64,000 bases of DNA, from the NCBI GenBank assembly GCA_030646295.1, contig JAUSND010000016.1, positions 372,001-436,000 of the forward strand. The letters are read 5' to 3'. Origin of the DNA: Moraxellaceae bacterium. GTDB lineage: Bacteria > Pseudomonadota > Gammaproteobacteria > Pseudomonadales > Moraxellaceae. This document shows positions 49,516 through 58,331 of this stretch, piece after piece (the stretch's first letter is position 1; each line of letters starts with the position of its first letter). Position numbers and translations under genes: made by a program. The notes beneath the pieces are model-generated. The model was not told the origin of the DNA. It worked only from the letters and a program-made list of their open reading frames with translations, and made no database searches.

Positions 49516-50541
49516 ATGAAAATCCACTGGCGGGCCTTGAAAGGTCAACCCGACGCTCCGTTTCTGGCACTTGATTTGCTCGTGATGCTGCTCATCGCGG
49601 GCAACCTGCTTTGGTTGCTGCTGGATGCCGTCCTGTTCAACTCTGGTACGGGCGTACTGTTGGCAAAGCATTATCCGGGTCTGGTGAGTCATTACCGTGA
49701 CAATATTCATCCGGACATACTGTTATACGATTCCTATTTCACGTTCTTCCTGATTGCAGAGCTGATGCTTCGCTGGGGCGTCGCCATCTATCGAAAGACG
49801 TATCATCGCTGGTTTTTCTATCCCTTTGTTCACTGGTACGACGTACTGGGCTGCATCCCGCTTCCTTTTTTCCGGTTTCTGCGCTTGTTGCGGCTGTTCT
49901 CCATTCTCTATCGCTTGCAAACGCTTCGGGTGATCGATCTTTCCGAGACAGGCCCCTTCCCGATCATCTACAAGTATTACCGGGTAATGCTTGAAGAGCT
50001 TTCGGACCGGATCGTCATCAATGTGCTGGAGGGGGTGCAGCGTGAGGTCAGTGCGGGAGGACCGTTTCGCCATCGTCTGACCGAAGAGGTGCTGCGACCA
50101 AGACGCGATGTCATTGTTCCATGGCTGGCAGGATTGCTTACGGAAACCAGTGCGTTTGCCTATGGCGAGCATCGTGAACGTCTTGCCGTTTATTTGCATG
50201 AGCGATCCCGGGAGGCAATTGCCAATAATCCCGACCTGTCACGCATCACACAACGCCTGCCATTTGTAGGAAGTGCGCTGGAGCGGGAGCTGCAAACGAT
50301 TGTCGGTGATCTGCTGGTACAGATTACGAATGATGTGTTGACTGATCTGGGCAGCCAAGGCAACGAGGCGGTGGCGGACATTGCCGGAGGTCTATTCGAT
50401 ACCCTGACGCAACCACATACGGCGATGGGTGATGCCGTCAGTGGCATTGTTTTGGACAGCCTTGAGCTGATCAAGGCTCAGGTAGCCGTACAGCACTGGA
50501 AGGCTGCTGGGCCGCGCGGTGACGACGTTACAGAGTCTTGA
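49516..50541 (+). CDS. Voltage-sensor-like membrane protein without pore
   Basis: A 341-residue protein. Hydrophobic helices lie at about 18-41, 72-92 and 98-118, followed at 120-140 by an S4-like helix with Arg120, Arg123, Arg126, Arg133 and Arg138 (RFLRLLRLFSILYRLQTLR). An acidic residue in helix 2 (Glu82 in LIAELMLRWG) and Asp109 in helix 3 match the counter-charges of voltage sensors. No pore helices or selectivity filter follow; residues 150-341 are soluble and helical. Such proteins may be annotated as ion transporters. It begins 39 bases after ybbP and may belong to that unit. Function unknown. Confidence 0.55.
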   Translation: MKIHWRALKGQPDAPFLALDLLVMLLIAGNLLWLLLDAVLFNSGTGVLLAKHYPGLVSHYRDNIHPDILLYDSYFTFFLIAELMLRWGVAIYRKTYHRWFFYPFVHWYDVLGCIPLPFFRFLRLLRLFSILYRLQTLRVIDLSETGPFPIIYKYYRVMLEELSDRIVINVLEGVQREVSAGGPFRHRLTEEVLRPRRDVIVPWLAGLLTETSAFAYGEHRERLAVYLHERSREAIANNPDLSRITQRLPFVGSALERELQTIVGDLLVQITNDVLTDLGSQGNEAVADIAGGLFDTLTQPHTAMGDAVSGIVLDSLELIKAQVAVQHWKAAGPRGDDVTES

Positions 50542-50600
50542 CCCTGCCCGGCGTGCATCCTAAAGTTGCCGCCCTTTCATATGTGTTACCGGAGGTTCTC

Positions 50601-50891
50601 ATGGGCGTCAGCCAACCTGCCCGCTTTGGCGAAGACTGGAGCGACGAGCGCGTTAAGGCCTATCTGGACCGTCAGCCCGTGGATGGCGAAAGTGCTGACT
50701 TCCATGTCCTGATGACAGCCTACAAGCATATGCGTGATCACGATTTTGAGCGGTTTCTTGGTTTCTTTGTGGCCGCAGGTCGTGATCTGGATGCTACCAA
50801 CCCCAGCGGTCAGACCCTGCTGGCAATCGTCAGGACACATGCACAATCCTCAGGTATCGCCACGCTGCTGGAGCAGGCCGGCGCCCATTGA
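50601..50891 (+). CDS. PA4642-family small protein
   Basis: A 96-residue soluble acidic protein. The segments WSDERVKAYLDRQPVDGESADFHVL, DFERFLGFFVAAGRDLDATN and GQTLLAIVRTH match the family named after P. aeruginosa PA4642, whose role is unknown. The start is ATG 50601, with GGAGG at correct spacing; the open frame extends upstream to 50538. It is 59 bases behind the voltage-sensor-like gene and may be in the same transcript. Confidence 0.85.
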   Translation: MGVSQPARFGEDWSDERVKAYLDRQPVDGESADFHVLMTAYKHMRDHDFERFLGFFVAAGRDLDATNPSGQTLLAIVRTHAQSSGIATLLEQAGAH

Positions 50892-50911
50892 TGCCCTCGT
50901 GAAGATTCCAT

Positions 50912-50938
50912 CATGGGACAGGCCGCTCCTGTCCCATG
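50912..50938. other. 11-bp perfect hairpin in the gap before DUF1853
   Basis: CATGGGACAGG-CCGCT-CCTGTCCCATG lies 20 bases after the PA4642-type gene. There is no T-run, so it may be a Rho-dependent or weak terminator, or an mRNA 3'-end stabiliser. Confidence 0.45.
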
Positions 50939-51132
50939 GTCAAACACCTGAACTGCGCCGCATAATCCTGACCAGTGTTAACCATCCAGGATGGTAGGCA
51001 GTGGCCCTTATCAAGCAATCCCGAACTGCAATCATTGCAACTCCGGCTGTTTTCTTGCGCTGGCCGAAGCCCGGCTGCGTCGGGGGGCATGATGCTGTGC
51101 GGTGACTTGACATACCTCATGCGCGTTGGCTC

Positions 51133-52080
51133 ATGACCACCGCCACTCCCGCATGGCAATCATTCAACACGCAGCAGGTGCGTGACCTGGCCTGGGCTCT
51201 GGCCAGTCCACCACTGCTGGCCCCCGTACGCAGCCGTACATCGTCCGGCAAATCGGTGCGCTGGATCACGCAGGCCTGGTCGGAAACGGCTCTGGACGTC
51301 AGCCTTGACTGGTTACATGCACTTGACCGGCATCCCGCTCCCCTGCTGACAGCCTTGTCGGGTCGCGATGCGAGGCTGGGGCGTTATTTTGAAAACCTGC
51401 TGGCTTTCTGGCTGTCATGGCCGGCCAATCCGCTGTATCGCCTCGTCGGGCAAGGACTGGCGATTCGCAGCAACTCCCTCACGCTGGGCGAACTGGATTT
51501 TCTGGTTGAGGATCGTCGCAGTGGCAAGCTCCAGCACTGGGAAGTGGCAGTCAAGTTCTATCTGGGAGTGCACCCGGACGGGGATTACCGTCACTGGGTG
51601 GGCCCTGCCCTCAAGGACCGGCTGGACCTCAAGGTGAGTCACTTGCTGCATCAGCAACTGGCCCTTCCCTCGACGTCAGAAGGTGCAGCCCTGCTGCGTC
51701 AGCTTGGCCTGCCGATGCCTGAGCCGGTTTGTCTGCTGAAAGGCCGCCTGTTTTATCCCCACGAGGCAGACCGGGCAGTATGGGCACCCCATGCCGCTTC
51801 TGCGGAGCACCTTTGTGGCTGGTGGATGTCACAGGCTGACTTCCTGCATCGTTACCAGTCCGGGCAGTTGCGCTGGATTACCCTGCCCAAGGCGCACTGG
51901 TTGACCACCATTGATTCCCGCGTCCTTATCAGTGATCCACTGGGGGCCTCGGCGCTCGTTGAGAGCTTTGTGGAATACACTGATAATCGGGCGATTGCCG
52001 TTATCGGGCTCGACCCGGATCACAACGAAGTCACCCGTGGTTTTATTACTCCCACCGGGTGGCCCAAGGACATTGCATGA
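51133..52080 (+). CDS. DUF1853 family protein (PD-(D/E)XK nuclease-like)
   Basis: A 315-residue soluble protein. A helix Glu (GRYFENLLAFWL, Glu87), a turn LGELDFLVED (Glu120, Asp122) and a strand HWEVAVKFYLG (Glu137, Lys141) reproduce the active-site order of the PD-(D/E)XK nuclease superfamily, to which I believe DUF1853 has been linked. Biological role unknown. The start at ATG 51133 gives MTTATPAWQSF. Its stop overlaps the ATG of the DUF2804 gene (ATGA), so the two are translated together. Confidence 0.85.
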   Translation: MTTATPAWQSFNTQQVRDLAWALASPPLLAPVRSRTSSGKSVRWITQAWSETALDVSLDWLHALDRHPAPLLTALSGRDARLGRYFENLLAFWLSWPANPLYRLVGQGLAIRSNSLTLGELDFLVEDRRSGKLQHWEVAVKFYLGVHPDGDYRHWVGPALKDRLDLKVSHLLHQQLALPSTSEGAALLRQLGLPMPEPVCLLKGRLFYPHEADRAVWAPHAASAEHLCGWWMSQADFLHRYQSGQLRWITLPKAHWLTTIDSRVLISDPLGASALVESFVEYTDNRAIAVIGLDPDHNEVTRGFITPTGWPKDIA

Positions 52081-53099
52081 CATTGCTCGCCCCTGACCCC
52101 CTGATAGCCAATGGCCTTCCTCGTCTGGGCCAGTTTTCAGATTCGCTCTCCGTCATCAATCACCGCGACTTCCATCTCGAGACCCCTTTCGGGAAGCCCG
52201 CCAGCCGTCTTGACCAGTGGCTTGGGTTCAAGCAGTTCCAGTATTTTGGCGGCATGAGTGATTCACTGGTGTTTGGCTGTGCACTCGCCCACCTGAGGCA
52301 CATGGGCATGGCATTTGTGTATGTAGTGGACATGAAGACTGGTGAGCTTTTTTCACGTTCGTATCGCAGTCCGCTTGGACTCGGATTGTCATTGGCCGAA
52401 AACCCGGTCGAAGGACTGAGCCGCTTCCGCTTGCCGGGCGTTGATATCCAGATGGGCTACGAGAAGCACCCCCGGCAGAAAACTCTCCGGGTAACGCTGG
52501 GCGACATGCTCGAGATTGATGCAGCCATGCCGGAAAGCGGCTTCGAGCCAATGTCCATTTGTACCCGTACGGCATATACCGGGTGGGTATATGCCAACAA
52601 GACCGCCGGCCTGGACTTGCACGGACAGCTCCGTTTCAACGGCAGCACGCATGATCTTGCCCGGCTTGGCGCCATGGGCCACCATGATTATTCCTGCGGG
52701 CATATGCGCCGTGAAACCTTCTGGAACTGGGCCTGCCTTTCCGGCATGAGCACCGAAGGTCATCGCCTTGGCCTTAACCTGTCATGCGGCGTGAATGAAA
52801 CCAGCTTCACCGAAAACTGCCTGTGGCTGGATGGCAAGCTGATCAAGGTCAATCTCACCCGCTTTGACTTTGACCAGAAAAACCTGATGGCGCCATGGCA
52901 CGTATCCAGTGACGACGGTCTCGTCGATCTGTGTTTTACGCCACTGGGCATGCACCGTGAAACCATGGACCTGAAATTGCTTGCCAGCAACTTCAAACAA
53001 TTGTTCGGACGCTTTGATGGAGTACTCCATGTGAAGGGTGCCGACATTGTCGTGAAGGGGTTGTCAGGCTTTGTGGAAGACCAGTACGTAAAGTGGTGA
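52077..53099 (+). CDS. DUF2804 family protein
   Basis: A 340-residue probably beta-rich cytosolic protein. Family features include an FKQFQYFGGMSDSLVFGCAL stretch, YEKHPRQKTLRVTL and a cluster of His/Trp (MGHHDYSCGHMRRETFWNWAC). No signal peptide. DUF2804 has no established biochemical function. Start by ATGA overlap with DUF1853; the peroxiredoxin gene follows after 26 bases. Confidence 0.85.
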   Translation: MTLLAPDPLIANGLPRLGQFSDSLSVINHRDFHLETPFGKPASRLDQWLGFKQFQYFGGMSDSLVFGCALAHLRHMGMAFVYVVDMKTGELFSRSYRSPLGLGLSLAENPVEGLSRFRLPGVDIQMGYEKHPRQKTLRVTLGDMLEIDAAMPESGFEPMSICTRTAYTGWVYANKTAGLDLHGQLRFNGSTHDLARLGAMGHHDYSCGHMRRETFWNWACLSGMSTEGHRLGLNLSCGVNETSFTENCLWLDGKLIKVNLTRFDFDQKNLMAPWHVSSDDGLVDLCFTPLGMHRETMDLKLLASNFKQLFGRFDGVLHVKGADIVVKGLSGFVEDQYVKW

Positions 53100-53125
53100 G
53101 TCAAACAATCCAGGAGAGTGCTGCC

Positions 53126-53653
53126 ATGAGACTGTTGATGCGTATGTTGCTGGTTTTTATGACGCTGATGCCGTTTACGGCACAGGCCGCCGGTAAATGG
53201 GTCGGGACAGCAGCCCCGCTTATCAAGCTGCCGGATCAGGACAACAAGCTGCGCTCTTTGGCGGATTACAAGGGGCGATGGGTGGCCCTGTATTTTTACC
53301 CCAAAGACGAAACGCCAGGCTGCACAGAAGAGGCCAAACAGTTTCGTGATCGCTGGCCACAACTGCAGAAGGCAGGCATTGATGTGATCGGGGTCAGCAT
53401 CGACTCAGTTGCCTCGCACAAGGCATTTGCCAACCTGCTCAAGCTGCCCTTCCCCCTGCTCTCGGATGAAAAGCGGGAGCTGGCCAGGTCGATGGGCGTG
53501 CTGCGGGGATTTGGTCCGGTTGCGTTTGCCAGTCGTGAAACTTTCCTGATTGATCCGCAAGGCACCATTGTCTATCACTACCCGAGTGTGAATACGTCGC
53601 GGCATGCGCAAGAAGTTCTGGATGACGTGATCCGGCTCAAGAAAGTTCCCTGA
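53126..53653 (+). CDS. Exported Bcp/AhpC-family peroxiredoxin, single-cysteine
   Basis: A 175-residue protein with an N-terminal signal peptide (MRLLMRMLLVFMTLMPFTAQA) and a PrxQ/Bcp-like fold. The peroxidatic Cys66 is in YPKDETPGCTEEAKQF. The resolving Cys that lies five residues on in classical Bcp is replaced by Lys71, and no other Cys exists, so it must act as a 1-Cys peroxiredoxin reduced by an outside thiol. The ATG at 53126 follows AGGAGAG; the frame extends upstream to 53093. It is the third gene behind DUF1853 and DUF2804. Confidence 0.9.
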   Translation: MRLLMRMLLVFMTLMPFTAQAAGKWVGTAAPLIKLPDQDNKLRSLADYKGRWVALYFYPKDETPGCTEEAKQFRDRWPQLQKAGIDVIGVSIDSVASHKAFANLLKLPFPLLSDEKRELARSMGVLRGFGPVAFASRETFLIDPQGTIVYHYPSVNTSRHAQEVLDDVIRLKKVP

Positions 53654-53756
53654 TTGACTGGCCGGGACAACGCGGTTGTCGCCTTCTGTCTAGCCCGGCC
53701 GGCAAACTGCATGCTAGTGTCGATGTCATTGACTGACAGGTCTGTGAGGGTGTCTT

Positions 53757-55037
53757 GTGAAACTGTTGTCCACCAATACCTGCCGCGTTCCCGCTGACCT
53801 CGGGAGTGTAACCACCATCGATTACGACAAGGAGGTTCCTGCCGAACTTGGGGGGCTTACCTCCAGTCAGGCAGCCGCCATCTGGAGTGCCGTAGAAGCC
53901 CTGTACAAGACCGGTTTTACGCCCGCCATTACCTTCTGCCTGCGTCGCCACGGCAAGATCGTTTTCAATCGCTCCATCGGGCATGCCCGTGGAAATGGTC
54001 CTGAGGACGCTGCGGACACGCCCAAACAGCTGGCGACGCCGGATACGCCGATCTGTCTTTTCTCGGCCTCCAAGGTTGTTACCGCCATGCTGGTGCACAA
54101 GCTGGATGAGGACGGCCTGATTGACCTGCTGGACCCGGTCAGCCACTACATCCCGGAATACGGCGTCAACGGCAAGCGCAATGCAACGATTTACCATCTT
54201 CTTGCCCACCGTGGTGGCATTCCCCGGCTGGCGGGTGATTTTGATCCCGAGCTGCTTTATGACGTTGAAGCCATCGTGCAAGAGCTTTGCAAGGCCGAAG
54301 CCGTCTCCATGTCCGGCTACCGCGCGGCTTACCACGCCATCACGGCCGGCTACATTCTGGGTGAACTGGTCGAGCGCGTGACCGGGATGAGCCTGCGGGA
54401 GTACCTGCACCAGACCTTCCGCGAGCCACTGGGCATGCGCTATTTCGATTACGGCGTACAGCCCCAGGATCGTGCCGAAGTCGCCGTCAACTACTGCACG
54501 GGCCTCAAGCCGGTCCCCCCCATCAGCACGTTCATTCAGCATGTGCTGGGTGGTAGCCTGGAAATGGCGACCGACATGACCAATGACCCCCGGTTCATGG
54601 ACACCATTTGCCCGGCGGGCAACCTTTACGCCACGGCCGAAGAGTCCAGCCGGTTTTTCCAGATGCTCCTGAACGGCGGAGAGTACGAAGGCACCCGTAT
54701 CTTCGATCCCAGGACCATCCGGCGCGCCACCATTGAAGTCTCACGACCGGAGTTTGATGCCACCCTCCTTGTGCCGATGCGCTACAGCATGGGCATGATG
54801 CTGGGTAACAAGCCGGTGGGGCTTTATGGACCGTATACAAAGCGGGCATTCGGCCACCTGGGATTCACCAGCATCTTCTGCTGGGCCGATCCGGACCGGG
54901 ATACCTCCGTCTCCATCCTGACGTCAGGCAAGGCATTGGTCGGACCACACCTGCCCGCCCTCGGCAAACTGCTCATGGCCATTTCTCGGGAATGCCCCAT
55001 CGTTCGTCGGCCGAAACCGGTTGTAACAGCGGGTTGA
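53757..55037 (+). CDS. Beta-lactamase-family serine hydrolase (EstB-like)
   Basis: A 426-residue class-C-fold serine hydrolase/esterase. SxxK is Ser103-Ala-Ser-Lys106 (LFSASKVVTA). The expected Tyr-x-Asn is Tyr192-His-Ala194 (RAAYHAITAGYILGELVERVTG), so Asn is replaced. The third motif is HLG in RAFGHLGFTSIF. No signal peptide, so it is probably a cytosolic esterase, not an antibiotic resistance enzyme. The GTG start at 53757 follows GAGGG. The desaturase follows 62 bases later under its own promoter. Confidence 0.82.
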   Translation: MKLLSTNTCRVPADLGSVTTIDYDKEVPAELGGLTSSQAAAIWSAVEALYKTGFTPAITFCLRRHGKIVFNRSIGHARGNGPEDAADTPKQLATPDTPICLFSASKVVTAMLVHKLDEDGLIDLLDPVSHYIPEYGVNGKRNATIYHLLAHRGGIPRLAGDFDPELLYDVEAIVQELCKAEAVSMSGYRAAYHAITAGYILGELVERVTGMSLREYLHQTFREPLGMRYFDYGVQPQDRAEVAVNYCTGLKPVPPISTFIQHVLGGSLEMATDMTNDPRFMDTICPAGNLYATAEESSRFFQMLLNGGEYEGTRIFDPRTIRRATIEVSRPEFDATLLVPMRYSMGMMLGNKPVGLYGPYTKRAFGHLGFTSIFCWADPDRDTSVSILTSGKALVGPHLPALGKLLMAISRECPIVRRPKPVVTAG

Positions 55038-55061
55038 TCGCTTAATAGACAGTTGTATAGG

Positions 55062-55067
55062 TATAAT
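55062..55067 (+). promoter_or_regulatory. Consensus -10 of the desaturase gene
   Basis: A perfect TATAAT, 32 bases ahead of the desaturase ATG, preceded by a near-repeat GTATAG. No good -35 is found at 16-18 bases; TTGATC (55034) is 22 bases away. The short leader would lack a strong ribosome-binding site. Confidence 0.5.
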
Positions 55068-55099
55068 CAGAAAGCTAACTACGACGAGACAATTCGTAT

Positions 55100-56242
55100 A
55101 TGACGACTGCTCAAGAGCGTCCGCAAATAAACTGGGTTCCTGCCATCATCCTCACGGCCACCCCGATCGCTGCGCTTACCCTGATTCCCTGGTATGCCTT
55201 CAGTTTCGACTTCAGCACAGCTGCATGGGTCAGCTTTGTCGTGCTGCTGTTCCTCAATGGCTTGTCCATTACCGGCGGCTATCACCGCCTGTGGGCACAC
55301 CGTGCCTATGAGGCTCACTGGTCGCTGCGTCTGGTGTTCATGCTGTTCGGCGCGATGTCCATCCAGAACAGTATCCTGATCTGGGCGTCAGGCCATCGCA
55401 CCCATCACCGCTACGTCGATGATGTTGATCTCGATCCTTACTCGGCCAAACGTGGTTTCTGGTTTTCGCATATTGGCTGGATGCTGCGTAATTATCCTTC
55501 CGGCGTGCCTAATTTCAGCAATGCCAATGACCTTCTGAACGACAAGATGGTGATGTTCCAGCACAACCATTACGTGCCGCTGGTGCTGGTCATGAATATC
55601 GGCCTGCCTCTGGCCCTGGGCTGGATGCTGGGCGACCTTTGGGGCGTATTCCTGCTGGGCGGCCTGCTTCGTCTTGTGGTCAGCCACCATGTCACGTTTT
55701 TCATCAACTCTCTGGCGCACATGTGGGGCACCCGTCCCTACACGGATGAAAACACTGCCCGTGACAATCCCCTGCTGGCGTTTGTGACCTACGGCGAGGG
55801 CTACCATAACTATCACCACATCTTTCAGTACGACTACCGCAATGGTGTGAAGTGGTGGCAGTTCGATCCGACAAAGTGGCTTATTTTCAGCTTGTCCTGG
55901 ATTGGCATTACAAAGAACCTCAAGCGGTGCTCCGACTTTGCCATCCAGAAAGCGCAGCTCACCATGCAGTTCAAGCGCGCCAAGGCGCAGCTGGACCAGC
56001 GCCCTGCCGATACCCGTGTCGAGGCCCTCAAGGCCAAGATGGCTCGTGAATATGAAAGCTTCACGGCGGCCATGCAGGAGTGGGGCAAGCTGAAGGAAGA
56101 GTGGTATGACGGCAAAAAGGCAGAGTTCCAGCAGAAATGGGAAGATGCCAGTTTCCGTACCCGTTTCAAGGAAATCGAATATCGCCTGAAAATGCAGCGC
56201 AAGCGCATGAGGCTGCTGATGGCACAGGCCGCAGTGGCATAA
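55100..56242 (+). CDS. Acyl-CoA/fatty-acid desaturase (delta-9 type)
   Basis: A 380-residue integral-membrane diiron desaturase. The three histidine boxes are H62RLWAH67, H99RTHH103 and H236NYHH240, and hydrophobic pairs lie at about 12-57, 75-95 and 158-195. A charged coiled-coil tail of about 90 residues (290-380) follows. It introduces a double bond in acyl chains, controlling membrane fluidity. A perfect -10 precedes it and a strong terminator follows. Confidence 0.93.
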   Translation: MTTAQERPQINWVPAIILTATPIAALTLIPWYAFSFDFSTAAWVSFVVLLFLNGLSITGGYHRLWAHRAYEAHWSLRLVFMLFGAMSIQNSILIWASGHRTHHRYVDDVDLDPYSAKRGFWFSHIGWMLRNYPSGVPNFSNANDLLNDKMVMFQHNHYVPLVLVMNIGLPLALGWMLGDLWGVFLLGGLLRLVVSHHVTFFINSLAHMWGTRPYTDENTARDNPLLAFVTYGEGYHNYHHIFQYDYRNGVKWWQFDPTKWLIFSLSWIGITKNLKRCSDFAIQKAQLTMQFKRAKAQLDQRPADTRVEALKAKMAREYESFTAAMQEWGKLKEEWYDGKKAEFQQKWEDASFRTRFKEIEYRLKMQRKRMRLLMAQAAVA

Positions 56243-56263
56243 AGCTCGCGTCAGTAATCAGTC

Positions 56264-56301
56264 AAATAAAAAAGCCGGCATTATTGCCGGCTTTTTTATT
56301 T
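56264..56301. terminator. Bidirectional terminator between desaturase and methyltransferase genes
   Basis: A 17-bp perfect inverted repeat (AAATAAAAAAGCCGGCA and its complement) with loop TTAT. It separates the convergent desaturase and methyltransferase genes. Confidence 0.9.
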
Positions 56302-56317
56302 GGACAACATCAGTAGT

Positions 56318-57175
56318 TCACGCCCTGCTTTCAATCACACGAACAAGACTGGGCGAACTCGACACCGGGATGTCCAGTACTCCGTACCAGGACTCGGGAA
56401 GATGAACCCGCGTCGATGAAAATCCCGCCTCGCCAAAACCATCCGTCACAGCCTGTTCACTGTCAAAGTGCAGTGTGACACTGCTTCGCGTGGCAAGAGC
56501 AAGTCCGCTCTTGAAGGCATTGGCAACCCGGACACCAGGATGCCAGCGGAAGTCGGGATAGAGATCCGTCAGGTAAATGCCCACCGGAAACCGCGTGAGC
56601 GCAGATGCCAGCCGTGTCCAGAAGCCATGAATCGTGGCGTAATCAAAATAGTTGATCAGCCCCTCGGTAATGACAACGGTCTTCCTGGCCGGATCAAGCT
56701 CGCGTGCAAAAACGGCTTCCAGCGACTCGGCTGTTTCTTGTTCGAGGATGTTGATATCAATAACGCGATGGCCGGCACTGGATACTCCGGCCTCATTCAG
56801 TAACTGGCGTTTGCGGGCCGCCATGCCTGGCAAGTCAGCTTCAAGGTAAACCAGGCCTCTTCCGGCAAAGCGCTGCATCATCAGCGTACCTCGCGGCGAA
56901 AGACCACAGGCAATCTCCACCACCTGCGTCACACCTTCTTCAAGGATTGCCTTTTCCAGCAGGTGATCGAGTATGCGGTGACGTTGCAGTAACATGATTT
57001 CATTGTTCATGCCAAGCAGCAGCTTGCCAGCCCACTCCACCGGTCTGCCGGCAAGATAGAGCGCCCTGCCCTGCAGGGATGACAGAAACGGTGCGGAAAG
57101 ACCATGGCGACGCCAGACTTCGCCCGTGTAGAACGCGGTAAAGGAAATGCCGGAGCTGTCGGTATCGTTACTCAT
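56318..57175 (-). CDS. Leucine-carboxyl-methyltransferase-like SAM methyltransferase
   Basis: A 285-residue class I methyltransferase. The SAM-binding VVEIACGLSPRGTLMMQRF motif, an acidic YLEADLPGM loop and TVVITEGLINYFD place it in the PPM1/LCM (and polyketide O-methyltransferase) family. The substrate is unknown. It starts MSNDTDSSGISFTAFYTGEVW at ATG 57175. It lies 106 bases downstream of ttcA on the same strand. Confidence 0.85.
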   Translation of the reverse strand: MSNDTDSSGISFTAFYTGEVWRRHGLSAPFLSSLQGRALYLAGRPVEWAGKLLLGMNNEIMLLQRHRILDHLLEKAILEEGVTQVVEIACGLSPRGTLMMQRFAGRGLVYLEADLPGMAARKRQLLNEAGVSSAGHRVIDINILEQETAESLEAVFARELDPARKTVVITEGLINYFDYATIHGFWTRLASALTRFPVGIYLTDLYPDFRWHPGVRVANAFKSGLALATRSSVTLHFDSEQAVTDGFGEAGFSSTRVHLPESWYGVLDIPVSSSPSLVRVIESRA

Positions 57176-57281
57176 GCGGACGTCGATCGCTGTAATCAGT
57201 GGTCAGCAACGGTAACCAGTAACCGGAGTCATCACAACGGCTATTCAGGCCATGTTGAAGGCCCGAATAGCCAGCGCGAAA

Positions 57282-58241
57282 CTACAGCGACAGATTGACC
57301 AGATCCAGGCGGCCGTCATCGGTCTGCCTTGGTTCAGGGGGCGTGGCTTTCAGGCTGACGAAATCAAACAGCTCGCGGTCAGCCAACTGTGACGGCGCCA
57401 CATTCTGGATGGCAGTGAACATGGAGTCCAGGCGCTGCGGATACTGACGATCCCAGTCACGCAGCATCTCGTTGATCATGGCACGCTGCAGGTTTTCCTG
57501 TGAGCCACACAGATTGCAGGGAATGATGGGAAAGCCCTTCAGACGGGCAAACTCGGCAATGTCCTTTTCCTTGCAGTAGGCCAGTGGCCGGATCAGGATG
57601 TTTTTGCCGTCATCCGACAGCAGCTTGGGCGGCATGGCCTTGAGCTTGCCACCATGAAACATGTTCAGGAACAGTGTCGCCATGATGTCATCACGGTGAT
57701 GCCCCAGTGCCACCTTGGTCGCACCGATTTCCTGTGCAAATGCATAGAGATTGCCGCGGCGCAAACGCGAACAGACCGCACAGAAGGTTTTACCTTCCGG
57801 CGTGAGCTCCTTGACGATGCTGTAGGTATCTTTTTCCAGAATGTAGAACGGAACGCCACGCCTGGTCAGATACTCCGGCAGGATATGCTCCGGAAAACCC
57901 GGCTGCTTCTGATCCAGATTGACGGCGACAATTTCAAAGTTCACCGGCGCACTGACCTGCAGGTTCAGCAGGATTTCCAGCATGGTGTAGCTGTCCTTCC
58001 CGCCGGACAGGCAGACCATCACTTTGTCACCTTCCTCAATCATGTTGAAGTCGGTGATCGCCGTTCCCACCAGCCGGCGCAAGCGCTTCTGCAGCTTGTT
58101 GAATTCGGTGCGTGACTTCTTGTCGAGTCCATCCGGCAAGGCTGCAGATGTCTCCTCGACAGCAGCAACAACCTCCTCCTCGGCATCAACAGCGGCCAGG
58201 GAGTCCGGGTAAAAAACAACGGGGGTCGGGGAAGCGTTCAC
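57282..58241 (-). CDS. ttcA: tRNA 2-thiocytidine biosynthesis protein TtcA
   Basis: A 319-residue iron-sulfur enzyme producing s2C32 in tRNA. The PP-loop [10 protein letters not shown] is near residue 80 and the FeS-binding Cys lie in [11 protein letters not shown] and [13 protein letters not shown]. The N-terminal extension (first 40 residues, Glu/Ala/Val-rich) is not part of the core. The start at ATG 58241 is uncertain because of that extension. Confidence 0.95.
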   Translation of the reverse strand: MNASPTPVVFYPDSLAAVDAEEEVVAAVEETSAALPDGLDKKSRTEFNKLQKRLRRLVGTAITDFNMIEEGDKVMVCLSGGKDSYTMLEILLNLQVSAPVNFEIVAVNLDQKQPGFPEHILPEYLTRRGVPFYILEKDTYSIVKELTPEGKTFCAVCSRLRRGNLYAFAQEIGATKVALGHHRDDIMATLFLNMFHGGKLKAMPPKLLSDDGKNILIRPLAYCKEKDIAEFARLKGFPIIPCNLCGSQENLQRAMINEMLRDWDRQYPQRLDSMFTAIQNVAPSQLADRELFDFVSLKATPPEPRQTDDGRLDLVNLSL

Positions 58242-58331
58242 ATCAGGTACCGGTAAGAGCGGAAACGGCGCGAATTCTCGCCGCTGGCTGCCGCCTTGGC
58301 AATGCAGCCAGTCGACCAGTCATGAATCCGG

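Noticed and set aside
53757-55037. Antibiotic-resistance beta-lactamase
   Set aside because: No signal peptide and the Tyr-x-Asn motif is not conserved; an EstB-like esterase is more likely.
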